A stretch of DNA of 9,050 nucleotides from Clostridium sp. CAG:1024 (GTDB taxonomy: Bacteria; Bacillota; Clostridia; Christensenellales; CAG-138). Location: positions 2,394 to 11,443 of the forward strand of contig HF985390.1 in the NCBI GenBank assembly GCA_000432015.1, written 5' to 3'. A program made the position numbers and the translations under genes. The notes below the pieces were generated by a model. That model was given only the letters and a program-made list of their open reading frames with translations, was not told where the DNA came from and searched no databases. Positions within the stretch are counted from its first letter, which is position 1. Every line of letters starts with the position of its first letter. Shown here one piece after another: positions 1-6,830 of the stretch.

Positions 1-857
1 TGTTCCAGCAGCCGACCATCATCAACAACGTTGAGACGCTTGCGAACATCCCGCAGATTATCGTGAAGGGACCCGAGTGGTTCGCCTCCATGGGTACCGA
101 GACCAGCAAGGGAACGAAGGTCTTTGCGCTCGGCGGAAAGATCGTCAATACGGGCCTTGTCGAAATCCCGATGGGAACGACGCTGCGAGAGATCCTCTTT
201 GACATCGGCGGCGGCATCCCCAACGGAAAGAAGTTCAAGGCCGCGCAGACCGGCGGCCCCTCCGGCGGCTGCATCCCGGCGCAGCACCTCGATACCCCCA
301 TCGACTATGAGAACCTGAAGGCCATCGGCTCCATGATGGGCTCCGGCGGACTCATCGTTATGGATGAGGACAACTGCATGGTCGACGTCGCGCGCTTCTT
401 CCTCGAGTTCACCGTGGACGAGAGCTGCGGCAAATGCACCCCGTGCCGTATCGGTACGCGCCGTCTGCTCGAAATGCTCAACAAGATCACAGAAGGCAAG
501 GCCACGCTCGAGGATCTCGATAAGATGGAAGAGCTTTGCCACTACATCCAGAAGAACGCGCTCTGCGCACTCGGCCAGACCGCGCCGAACCCCGTACTCT
601 CCACGCTGAAATACTTCCGCGACGAGTATGAGGCGCACGTCGTCGAGAAGCGCTGCCCGGCAGGCGTCTGCAAGAAGCTCCTCCGCTATGAGATCGTCGA
701 GGACAAGTGCAAAGGCTGCACCGCCTGTGCAAGAAAGTGTCCGGTCGGAGCGATCAGCGGCGCAGTCAAGACGCCGCACAAGATCGACCCGCAGAAGTGC
801 ATCAAGTGCGGCGCTTGCATGGATACCTGCAAGTTCGGCGCGATCATCAAGAAGTAA
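1..857 (+). CDS. hydB: NADH-binding (NuoF-like) subunit of electron-bifurcating [FeFe] hydrogenase, 5' partial
   Basis: The reading frame is already open at base 3 and continues to TAA at 855-857, so the true start lies outside the window; the in-frame GTG at 63 is internal. The first visible residues include PTIINNVETLANIPQII, a conserved NuoF segment. About 284 codons are visible: an SLBB-like segment, then the NuoF iron-sulfur motif CGKCTPC (first Cys codon at 426) with its fourth Cys in NALCALGQ, then a C-terminal tail with two ferredoxin-type CxxCxxCxxxC motifs (codons about 708-738 and 798-828). The FMN/NADH-binding half is upstream and unseen. The C-terminal 2x[4Fe-4S] extension and the hydA gene 12 nt downstream point to the HydB/HndC subunit rather than to respiratory complex I. 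In this family the subunit exchanges electrons with NAD(H) in a cytoplasmic HydABC complex. Bifurcation itself is inferred from the family, not seen. Confidence 0.93.
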   Translation, partial: FQQPTIINNVETLANIPQIIVKGPEWFASMGTETSKGTKVFALGGKIVNTGLVEIPMGTTLREILFDIGGGIPNGKKFKAAQTGGPSGGCIPAQHLDTPIDYENLKAIGSMMGSGGLIVMDEDNCMVDVARFFLEFTVDESCGKCTPCRIGTRRLLEMLNKITEGKATLEDLDKMEELCHYIQKNALCALGQTAPNPVLSTLKYFRDEYEAHVVEKRCPAGVCKKLLRYEIVEDKCKGCTACARKCPVGAISGAVKTPHKIDPQKCIKCGACMDTCKFGAIIKK

Positions 858-862
858 GGAGG
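856..862 (+). promoter_or_regulatory. Ribosome binding site of hydA
   Basis: AAGGAGG overlaps the hydB stop codon and lies 7 nt before the ATG at 870. This strong site fixes the hydA start and suggests tightly linked translation of the two subunits. Confidence 0.9.
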
Positions 863-869
863 CCTACCG

Positions 870-2633
870 ATGGAAAACGTACATGTGAAGATCAACGGGA
901 TCGAAGTCGAGGTCCCTGCAAACTATACCATCCTGCAGGCCGCGCATGAGGCGGGCATCCGCATCCCGACCCTATGCTATCTGAAGGACATCAACGCCAT
1001 CGCCGCGTGCCGCATCTGCCTCGTGGAAGCCACGGGCGTGCGCGGCCTCGCCGCTGCCTGCGTCCAGCAGGTCGCGGACGGCATGGAGGTCAAGACCAAC
1101 ACGCCGGAGCTGCGCAAGTCGAGAAAAACGACGCTGGAGCTCATGCTCTCCAATCACCGCATGGACTGCCTCTCCTGCGTCCGCAGCGACGATTGCGAAC
1201 TGCGCCGGCTCGCGCATGAATACGGCGTCGATCAGTATAAGTATGTCGGGAACGAAGAACTGCCCAAGGCGGAAGAAGCGGCCGCAGGCGCGGTCGATTC
1301 CCCGCGCATTCTCCGTGACAATTCCAAGTGCATCCTCTGCCGCCGCTGCATCGCGGTCTGCCAGAAGAACCAGCATGTCGCAGTGATCGGCGCGAATGAC
1401 CGCGGCTTTGAAACGCACGTCGCGAGCGCGTTCGATATGCCGCTCACCGAGACGCCCTGCGTAAACTGCGGCCAGTGCGTCGCGGTCTGCCCGACGGGCG
1501 CGCTGCGTGAGCGCGACGACACGGATAAGGTCTGGGAAGCGCTTCAGGATCCGACAAAGACCGTCGTGATCGCGCCTGCGCCGTCCGTGCGCGCGCAGAT
1601 CGGCGAGTGCTTTGAGTATCCGATCGGAACGAACGTCGAGGGCAAGCTCGTCGCGGCCATGCGCCGTCTCGGCTTTGACAAGGTGTTCGATGTGGATACC
1701 GCAGCCGACCTGACCATCATGGAAGAGGGAACGGAGCTGCTCGACCGTCTGAAGAACGGCGGCGCGCTGCCGCTGCTCACCTCCTGCTCGCCCGGATGGA
1801 TCAAGTTCTGCGAAGAGTATTACCCGGACATGATCCCGAACATCTCCTCCTGCAAGAGCCCGCAGGGGATGTACGGCGCGATGATGAAGACCTATTACGC
1901 TGAAAAGAACGGCATCGACCCGAAGGATCTGTTCGTCGTCTCCGTCATGCCCTGCACGGCGAAGAAGTTTGAGATCGGCCGCGACGACATGAGCGCTGCG
2001 GGCGAGGGCATCCCGGACATCGACGTTTCCCTCACAACGCGCGAGCTTGCCGCCATGATCAAGCGCGCGGGCATTCGTTTCCGCGACCTGCCAGACGAGC
2101 AGTTCGATCCTGCGTTCGGCATCGCGTCCGGCGCGGGCCATATCTTCGGCGCGACCGGCGGCGTGATGGAAGCGGCACTTCGCACCGTTGCGGAGATCGT
2201 GACCGGCAAACCCTTGGAGAACGTCGAGTTCCACGAAGTCCGCGGTCTCAAGGACATCCGGGAGGCCGAGTACGATCTCGCCGGCACCAAGGTGCGCGTT
2301 GCGGTCACCTCCGGTCTCGAGAACGCGAAGAAGCTCCTCGACATGGTCAAGTCCGGCGAGAAGCAGTATCACTTCATCGAGGTCATGGCCTGCCCGGGCG
2401 GTTGCGTCAACGGCGGCGGCCAGCCCCACCAGAGCGGCGATGTGGGCAACTTTACGGACCTGCGTGCAGAGCGTGCCAAGGCGCTGTACAGCGAGGATGC
2501 GGGCATGAGCCTGCGCAAGAGCCACGAGAACCCCGTCGTCAAGGAGCTCTATGAGACCTACCTTGAGAAGCCCGGTTCCCACAAGGCGCACGAGATCCTG
2601 CACACGAGCTATGTTGCCCGCAAGGTGTATTGA
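870..2633 (+). CDS. hydA: [FeFe] hydrogenase catalytic subunit, NAD(H)-linked bifurcating type (group A)
   Basis: A 587-residue protein with the full layout of the multi-cluster [FeFe] hydrogenase catalytic subunit. An N-terminal [2Fe-2S] domain has Cys 36, 47, 50 and 64. A His-Cys3 [4Fe-4S] site has H96, C100, C103 and C109. Two ferredoxin-type clusters follow (C154/157/160/164 and C197/200/203/207). The H-cluster domain has L1 TSCSPGW (C306), L2 MPCTAKKFE (C362) and L3 MACPGGCVNGGGQP (C508, C512). The C-terminus carries the small-subunit-like motif SHENP...KAHEILHTSY. It reduces protons or oxidises H2 in the cytoplasm, and with HydB and a NuoE-like partner would couple NADH and ferredoxin oxidation to H2 formation. 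The start is set by AAGGAGG 7 nt upstream; a terminator follows the stop by about 24 nt. L1 has Ser where the clostridial CpI enzyme has the second Cys of its CC pair. The H-cluster also needs HydE, HydF and HydG, which are not in the window. Confidence 0.97.
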   Translation: MENVHVKINGIEVEVPANYTILQAAHEAGIRIPTLCYLKDINAIAACRICLVEATGVRGLAAACVQQVADGMEVKTNTPELRKSRKTTLELMLSNHRMDCLSCVRSDDCELRRLAHEYGVDQYKYVGNEELPKAEEAAAGAVDSPRILRDNSKCILCRRCIAVCQKNQHVAVIGANDRGFETHVASAFDMPLTETPCVNCGQCVAVCPTGALRERDDTDKVWEALQDPTKTVVIAPAPSVRAQIGECFEYPIGTNVEGKLVAAMRRLGFDKVFDVDTAADLTIMEEGTELLDRLKNGGALPLLTSCSPGWIKFCEEYYPDMIPNISSCKSPQGMYGAMMKTYYAEKNGIDPKDLFVVSVMPCTAKKFEIGRDDMSAAGEGIPDIDVSLTTRELAAMIKRAGIRFRDLPDEQFDPAFGIASGAGHIFGATGGVMEAALRTVAEIVTGKPLENVEFHEVRGLKDIREAEYDLAGTKVRVAVTSGLENAKKLLDMVKSGEKQYHFIEVMACPGGCVNGGGQPHQSGDVGNFTDLRAERAKALYSEDAGMSLRKSHENPVVKELYETYLEKPGSHKAHEILHTSYVARKVY

Positions 2634-2656
2634 TCGCGCATACTGAATCGATGGAA

Positions 2657-2694
2657 CGCCCCGTCCCGGCGCATTTGCGCTGGGGCGGTTTTTT
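2657..2694 (+). terminator. Intrinsic terminator of the hydrogenase operon
   Basis: The outer stem CGCCCC (2657-2662) pairs with GGGGCG (2682-2687), an inner GCGC/GCGC stem closes an ATTT loop, and a run of six T follows (2689-2694). It lies just after the hydA stop, so hydA is the last gene of its operon. Confidence 0.88.
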
Positions 2695-2700
2695 CTGGGG

Positions 2701-2731
2701 GAAACAAAAACAGCCCGCCGGCGGCGGGCTG
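2701..2731 (-). terminator. Intrinsic terminator of the DUF2804-HAD-brnQ-kinase operon
   Basis: A perfect 9-bp stem, CAGCCCGCC (2711-2719) with GGCGGGCTG (2723-2731) around a 3-nt loop. Read on the minus strand it is followed by TTTTTGTTTC. It ends the leftward operon 19 nt past the kinase stop, and sits 6 nt from the T-run of the oppositely oriented hydA terminator. Confidence 0.9.
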
Positions 2732-2749
2732 TATGGCGCGATGAAGGCG

Positions 2750-3346
2750 TTATGTCGGCGCTCCGTCGCCGGATGGCGCTGTTTTTGACCAATCGGAGGT
2801 ATCCAGCACAAGATCGGCGCGGTCCTTCGGGTCGAACGAGGAAAAATAAGCGGCTTCAAGCGGCAGCCAGAGCGACAGGAAACGCTCCGCTCGGGATGCG
2901 CCTTCCCGTGCAAGCAGCCGCTGCCGCTGCACGGCGGGATCGACCGTGAGCAGGATGCGCCGGTCGTACAGCTCCCACAGCGCCGGGTGCAGGGAATAGC
3001 TGCCCTCGACGATGACGCGCGGATGGAAGGGAACGATGCGCGCATCGAGCAGACGCCGCGCACCGCAGTCAAAGCGCCGGAGCCGGACGTCCGCGCCGCG
3101 GGTGAGCGGCAACAGCACTTCCGCACGGAACCGCTCGTAATCGACATTGCCGCCGGGCGCTGCAAGCCGTTCCGCCGTTCGCTGCTCCGGCCGCAGGAAA
3201 AAATCGTCCATATGGAACACCGTAGCGGAAAACCGCTCCGCAAGCTGCGCAGCAAACGTCGATTTGCCCGCGCAGCAGTTGCCGTCAATGGCAAGAATCC
3301 AGCGCGGCGCGGCGTTCAGTTCTTCGTACAGCTGTGATAGCAGCAT
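2750..3346 (-). CDS. Uridine-kinase-like P-loop nucleoside kinase
   Basis: 198 residues. The Walker A motif is GNCCAGKST (residues 22-30), preceded by a hydrophobic strand ILAIDG. The segment HMDDFF (45-50) followed by PGGNVDYERF matches the substrate and lid region of uridine kinase/phosphoribulokinase-like proteins. VIVEGSYSLHP (111-121) matches the family's conserved 'VEG' strand. Such proteins transfer phosphate from ATP to a nucleoside or related small hydroxyl compound in the cytoplasm; the true substrate cannot be read from the sequence, so no symbol is given. The Cys pair in the P-loop is a variant of the usual GGS/GxS form and keeps the required Gly, Lys and Ser/Thr. The ATG lies 10 nt after the brnQ stop behind only a weak site (GCAGGT), suggesting translational coupling to brnQ. 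It is the last gene of its operon. Confidence 0.85.
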   Translation of the reverse strand: MLLSQLYEELNAAPRWILAIDGNCCAGKSTFAAQLAERFSATVFHMDDFFLRPEQRTAERLAAPGGNVDYERFRAEVLLPLTRGADVRLRRFDCGARRLLDARIVPFHPRVIVEGSYSLHPALWELYDRRILLTVDPAVQRQRLLAREGASRAERFLSLWLPLEAAYFSSFDPKDRADLVLDTSDWSKTAPSGDGAPT

Positions 3347-3356
3347 GACCTGCGGT

Positions 3357-4724
3357 TTATGCAGCTGTCCGCCGCCTGCGGCAGCAATGCAGAATCAGTC
3401 CGATGATCAGGCCGACAAGCGCGGGACAGAGCCAGCCGAGCCCCTCCCGGAACAGCGGGAGATATGACGTGGCGGCTTCGATCACGCCCTCCAGGTGCAT
3501 TGCAGCAGATGCGGATCTCGGCAGCGCCTTTACAAAGTCCAGCAGCGCCGCAAGGAAGGTGAACGCCGTAACGGAGACATAGACCGCGCGGTCGTGGCGG
3601 AAGAAGCGGCCGAACAGGCCGAGCAGGATCAGCGTGATGGCGAGCGGGTAGAGGAGCATGAGCACCGGCACGGAATAGTCGATGATGGCGCTGAGCCCAA
3701 CGTTTGCGATGAGGAAGGACACGATGGAAAATACGATCGCCCACACGCGGTAGCAAGGCCCCTTGGGGAACAGTTCACAGAAGGTCTCCGAGCAGCTCGT
3801 AACAAGGCCGATGGAGGTCTTGAGACAGGCAAAGGTCGCGATCGCGGCGAGCACGAGCGCGCCCGCACGGCCGAAGTAATGGCTTGCAATCAGGGAGAGC
3901 ACCTCGCCGCCGTTTGCACATTCGATGCCTGCGCCGCGGCTTTCGGTGCCCACGATGGTCACGAACACATAGATCACTGCCATAATGAGACAGCTGAAAA
4001 TGCCGGACTTCGCTGTGCAGACGGCTACCGCCTGCGGTTCTTTTACGCCGAGCCCCCGGATAACGTTGATGATCACAATGCCGAACGCAAGGCTTGCGAG
4101 CGCATCCATGGTGTTGTAGCCGTCAAGAAAACCGGTAATGAAGGCGTTGTCCGCATAAGCGCCCAGCGGCGCAAGCTCCGAAACCGCGGCCATGGGCTTG
4201 ATCAGCGCCGTGACGACAAGAACGCCGAGCAGCACAAGGAACACCGGCGTGAGAAACTTTCCGACATAGTTGAGAATCTTCCCTGGCTTCAGTGAGAATA
4301 ACAGCACAGCGGCAAAGAACAGCAGCGAAAAGATCGCGAGCGCGACCGGCTGTTTCTCCGGCGGGAGCAGGCCGGAAACCGCAACGGTGAAGGGAACGGT
4401 GGCGCAGCGGGGAATGGCAAAGAACGGCCCGATGGACAGATACAGCGCGCAGGTGAAAGCAATGCTGTAACCGCGGCCGACCTTGCCGGACAGTTCTACT
4501 AAGCCGTCGCTGCGGCTGATGCCGATCGATGCAACGCCGAGCAGCGGGAGACCCACGGCGGTGATGAGAAAGCCTGCGATCGCGCTCCAGACATTGCTGC
4601 CTGCAAGCTGCCCCATGTATACGGGGAAGATCAGGTTGCCCGCACCGAAGAACAGTCCGAACAGCATGGTCGCGATCAAAAGCGTTTCGTTTGTAGTCAG
4701 TTTTGTTTTCTCTTTACATTCCAT
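3357..4724 (-). CDS. brnQ: Branched-chain amino acid carrier (LIVCS family)
   Basis: 455 residues, very hydrophobic, with about 12 likely membrane segments, the usual length and topology of BrnQ carriers. Family signatures are LFGLFFGAGNLIFPV in the first helix (about 21-35), the segment GYNTMDALASLAFGIVII in the middle, and ATFACLKTSIGLVTSCSE (about 299-316), which corresponds to the family's ACLTTAIGL-type motif. The protein imports leucine, isoleucine and valine across the cytoplasmic membrane with a coupled cation, usually Na+. The start is supported by AAAGGAAG about 10 nt upstream, and the next helix begins soon after a short charged N-terminus. It is third in a leftward operon, 47 nt after the HAD gene, and that gap carries a strong inverted repeat. 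The C-terminus ends in an unusual Cys-Cys-Arg-Arg-Arg-Arg tail, probably cytoplasmic by the positive-inside rule. Confidence 0.94.
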   Translation of the reverse strand: MECKEKTKLTTNETLLIATMLFGLFFGAGNLIFPVYMGQLAGSNVWSAIAGFLITAVGLPLLGVASIGISRSDGLVELSGKVGRGYSIAFTCALYLSIGPFFAIPRCATVPFTVAVSGLLPPEKQPVALAIFSLLFFAAVLLFSLKPGKILNYVGKFLTPVFLVLLGVLVVTALIKPMAAVSELAPLGAYADNAFITGFLDGYNTMDALASLAFGIVIINVIRGLGVKEPQAVAVCTAKSGIFSCLIMAVIYVFVTIVGTESRGAGIECANGGEVLSLIASHYFGRAGALVLAAIATFACLKTSIGLVTSCSETFCELFPKGPCYRVWAIVFSIVSFLIANVGLSAIIDYSVPVLMLLYPLAITLILLGLFGRFFRHDRAVYVSVTAFTFLAALLDFVKALPRSASAAMHLEGVIEAATSYLPLFREGLGWLCPALVGLIIGLILHCCRRRRTAA

Positions 4725-4740
4725 TTCTGTGTTTCTTCCT

Positions 4741-4767
4741 TTGTTTTTACGGACTGTCCGAAAACAA
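4741..4767. promoter_or_regulatory. Inverted repeat before brnQ, possible operator or mRNA hairpin
   Basis: TTGTTTT (4741-4747), a 2-nt insert TA, CGGAC (4750-4754), a single central T, then GTCCG (4756-4760) and AAAACAA (4761-4767). The arms pair over 12 bp with only the TA bulged. There is no T-run after the stem on either strand, so it does not look like a normal terminator. On the minus strand the second arm runs straight into the brnQ ribosome binding site AAAGGAAG. A TATTAT box occurs just upstream of the repeat on the same strand, but I find no well-spaced -35 box. Function is inferred. Confidence 0.5.
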
Positions 4768-4771
4768 GTCC

Positions 4772-5413
4772 TTATAATAAGCTCGGCAGCTCCGAGAGTG
4801 CATCAAGAATCGGCGCGCCGCAGCGCTCCAGCTTATCGCGCGTTTGGTGCCCGCACGAGAGCAGCGCCACGCGGCAGCCCATCGCCGACGCGACCTCATA
4901 GTCGTGATCCGTATCGCCGACGAACAGAACGCTTTGCGGCGCGATACCGCTCTTTGCAAGACAAGCTCTGCCGCGCTCGACTTTGCTGTGCGCAAGATTA
5001 TCCTTTTGCCCAAGGATCTCGATGAAATAGCTGCGGATACCGAACAGTTCGGTTTCGATGTCGAGCCGCTCCTGCCCCGTGGCGGAGAGGATGCGCTGCG
5101 GAATCCACATGCGCTTTACGGTCTCCAGCGTTTCGAGCGCGCCCTGCTGGAGCGTGCAGCCGCCGACCGCCGCCGCATAGCGCGCGATATAATCCACTGA
5201 GATCGCCTCATAGGATTCCGTTTCAAAGGTGTATCCCATGTCGCGGTAATAGTCGATCACGGGAAAGCGGAACAGCCCGCGATAGGTATCAAGATCCGGG
5301 AGCGGGGCCATGCCGCGTTCGCGCCGCATCGCATTTGTGATCTCAAAACAGCAGGCGGTGTCGTCGAGCAGCGTTCCGTTCCAGTCCCAGATGAGGAGTT
5401 TTGTTTTTACCAT
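4772..5413 (-). CDS. HAD-superfamily phosphatase, phosphoglycolate-phosphatase-like
   Basis: 213 residues with all four HAD motifs. Motif I is WDWNGTLLDD, with nucleophile D10; the usual second Asp position is occupied by Asn (N12). Motif II is ILSATGQ with S110. A conserved Lys lies in GQKDNLAHSK (K137 or K144). Motif IV is FVGDTDHDYEVA with D167 and D171. A helical cap of about 70 residues lies between motifs I and II, as in the Gph/PGMB-like subfamily. It should hydrolyse a small phosphorylated metabolite in the cytoplasm; the substrate is unknown. The DxN form of motif I is a recurring variant in HAD proteins, but the second Asp normally acts as general acid/base, so catalytic rate or substrate may differ. 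The ATG overlaps the end of the DUF2804 gene in the string ATGGTAA (7-nt overlap), so translation is probably coupled. Confidence 0.88.
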   Translation of the reverse strand: MVKTKLLIWDWNGTLLDDTACCFEITNAMRRERGMAPLPDLDTYRGLFRFPVIDYYRDMGYTFETESYEAISVDYIARYAAAVGGCTLQQGALETLETVKRMWIPQRILSATGQERLDIETELFGIRSYFIEILGQKDNLAHSKVERGRACLAKSGIAPQSVLFVGDTDHDYEVASAMGCRVALLSCGHQTRDKLERCGAPILDALSELPSLL

Positions 5414-6441
5414 TTGTTGTAGACCTTTTCTGCAAAGCCGAGGAAGTGTGACAGATACAGTTCCGTGCCGTCGTCCAGCAGCGCACGGCCGTCAAAGTAA
5501 CCAAATACCTGGTGCTGATCCGAGCAGATGAGCTTGACGTCCGTGCAGGAAGCACGATCGAGAATGGGCGTAAACTCCATTTCAAAGCGTCCGTCGCAGG
5601 AGGTGAAGGTCCAAGGCTCGAGATAGCGTTCCCTGCCGTCCGCGTCCATCGGAATGTTGAAGGTCAGCCGGTCGAGCTTGTGCGCCTTGCCGTCCACAAA
5701 GAGCATGTTCTCGCTGGCACGGCTCGTGTCGCCGAAGCCGTAGCCGATATTGAAGCCCACGACATGCTGTGCGATCGCGCCCTGCGCCGCGCCCCAGTAC
5801 CAGGTGTTTTCATATGTCCAGACGCCGCGCCCCCAGTCGAGCAGACCGAAGGACTTTTTCGGTTCAAAGAAATATCGTTTGCCGCAGTACAAAACCTCGC
5901 CCTCGGCGCGCATACCGATGATCTTCTGATTGTAATAGAACGCGGTCTTTTTTTCCGGGAACGGGGTCGCAATGACCATGGAATCCTCCGGCTCGTCCGA
6001 GAGCAGCAGATCGCAGGCAAAGGGCAGGCCATCCGCGAAGCTGTCGATGCTCGCGACCAGATGCCGCTTGCCGTTTTCGTGCGTATAGGAAAAGGACGCG
6101 CCCTTGAGCGTCTTGTGGACATCGCCCTCTTTGGAGGACGCGGGGAAGCCCGTCCTGCCGAAGGGAAGCCAGAACATGGGGGAAACGGTCGTTTCCTGGC
6201 GGTTTTCAAAGTCGAGGAAGCTTGCGGAGACCAGCCCCATATAGGAATTGTCTGCGATGGTCAGCGCAACGCCGAAGCTGTCGTTGTAAATCAGGTAGTA
6301 ATCCCATTCCTTGATGCGGCTCTTGCCTGCGCGAATCGCTTTGCGGTCATAGGTTTTGACAAGGCTCGTCGCGTAGCCTGCTTCACAGAGATGCCCCGCC
6401 GCATCGAGCAGCGGACCTTCGTTCAGCTGATACTGTTTCAT
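5407..6441 (-). CDS. DUF2804 family protein, function unknown
   Basis: 344 residues without a signal peptide or membrane helix. Matching features of the DUF2804 family, recalled rather than searched, are an N-terminal portion rich in short Tyr/Trp strands (IKEWDYYLIYN, about 43-53), FWLPFGRTGFP (90-100), and a signature block LLDWGRGVWTYENTWYWG (about 200-217). That block is followed by GFNIGYGFGD, and the C-terminus is GFAEKVYNKW. The alternating pattern suggests a mostly beta protein with an aromatic-rich cleft; a ligand or enzyme activity is not known to me. The start is well defined: AGGAGG lies 6 nt before the ATG. It is the first gene of the leftward operon, about 100 nt after a promoter, and overlaps the HAD gene by 7 nt. 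The company of a phosphatase, an amino acid carrier and a kinase does not point to one pathway. Confidence 0.87.
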   Translation of the reverse strand: MKQYQLNEGPLLDAAGHLCEAGYATSLVKTYDRKAIRAGKSRIKEWDYYLIYNDSFGVALTIADNSYMGLVSASFLDFENRQETTVSPMFWLPFGRTGFPASSKEGDVHKTLKGASFSYTHENGKRHLVASIDSFADGLPFACDLLLSDEPEDSMVIATPFPEKKTAFYYNQKIIGMRAEGEVLYCGKRYFFEPKKSFGLLDWGRGVWTYENTWYWGAAQGAIAQHVVGFNIGYGFGDTSRASENMLFVDGKAHKLDRLTFNIPMDADGRERYLEPWTFTSCDGRFEMEFTPILDRASCTDVKLICSDQHQVFGYFDGRALLDDGTELYLSHFLGFAEKVYNKW

Positions 6442-6447
6442 GCCATA

Positions 6448-6453
6448 CCTCCT
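6448..6453 (-). promoter_or_regulatory. Ribosome binding site of the DUF2804 gene
   Basis: A full AGGAGG on the minus strand, 6 nt before the ATG ending at 6441. A nearer upstream ATG (6446-6444) is out of frame and too close to the site, so the chosen start is the better one. Confidence 0.85.
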
Positions 6454-6539
6454 CTGATCGTGTGCGGCGCATCCCCGCCCGCCATATTCCGCGAAGCCAG
6501 CGAAACGGGCGGCCGGACGGGATTTTGCCGGATAGAAAC

Positions 6540-6568
6540 AGTATATCGGAATTTGGCGGCAAGGGCAA
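6540..6568 (-). promoter_or_regulatory. Sigma-A-type promoter of the DUF2804 operon
   Basis: On the minus strand a -35 box TTGCCC (6568-6563), a 17-nt spacer and a -10 box TATACT (6545-6540). Transcription would begin near 6533, giving a leader of roughly 90 nt before the ATG. The leader is GC-rich, with no riboswitch class I recognise. The boxes match the consensus at 4 of 6 and 5 of 6 positions. Confidence 0.65.
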
Positions 6569-6588
6569 GCAGGAACGAAAAAGCGGCG

Positions 6589-6825
6589 GTTGTGAAAGCG
6601 GTTCTGACGGACAGCAAGATCAGCAGGGGCTTGTATGGCGCGCTGGGCTATGAGGTTTCAAAGCTGAAAAAGACGATCAGCGCGGAGGTGTCGCGGGGCA
6701 TTGCGTCATCGCTCGAAGTGGTCAATTGCCGCTGCACTTCAAACACAAGGGCAAAATGGGCTTTGGATGAAGATGAGCTGGAAACGCTGAAGGAACGCGC
6801 CACGTTCTTTGGAGCTGAAGAGTAA
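6589..6825 (+). pseudogene. Remnant of phage head morphogenesis protein (SPP1 gp7 type)
   Basis: The frame reads KISRGLYGALGYEVSKLKK, then AEVSRGIASSL, and jumps at about 6715 to EVVNCRCTSNTRAKWALDE and DELETLKERATFFG, ending at TAA 6823-6825. From memory of the family, the first part is the middle of a gp7-like minor head protein and the second is its conserved C-terminal NCRC...RAKWALDE tail. Roughly 100 residues that normally separate them are missing, without loss of frame. The N-terminal portion is also absent: upstream the frame stays open across the antisense of the DUF2804 gene, but I see no phage-like sequence and no ribosome binding site there. The left edge is therefore approximate; weaker similarity might reach 6538. 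In an intact phage the protein sits near the portal and helps head assembly. Here it is surely non-functional. Confidence 0.78.
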
Positions 6826-6830
6826 CAAGC

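Noticed and set aside
63..857. GTG at 63 as the start of the NuoF-like gene.
   Set aside because: The frame is open and conserved upstream (PTIINNVETLA), with no ribosome binding site before the GTG; the gene is cut by the window edge.
972..2792. A 606-codon open frame antisense to hydA.
   Set aside because: It lies opposite an unmistakable hydrogenase gene; its Arg/Ala/Asp/Val-rich composition is the usual mirror of GC-rich codon usage, with no domain or ribosome binding site.
3495..4295. A 266-codon + strand frame opposite brnQ.
   Set aside because: Highly charged His/Glu/Arg composition, as expected for the antisense of a membrane protein gene; no independent support.
4741..5410. The string TTGTTTTTAC occurring at both 4741-4750 and 5401-5410.
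   Set aside because: A 10-11 base match is expected by chance in 9 kb; the second copy is simply codons of the HAD N-terminus, so it is not taken as a repeated regulatory site.
6442..6535. Possible riboswitch or structured leader upstream of the DUF2804 gene.
   Set aside because: About 90 nt, GC-rich with some CCGG palindromes, but no recognisable riboswitch core and no terminator or sequestered ribosome binding site.
5512..6825. A 437-codon + strand frame across the DUF2804 gene.
   Set aside because: Most of it is the antisense shadow of DUF2804; only the last 80 or so codons carry real protein signal, and these are reported as a phage remnant.
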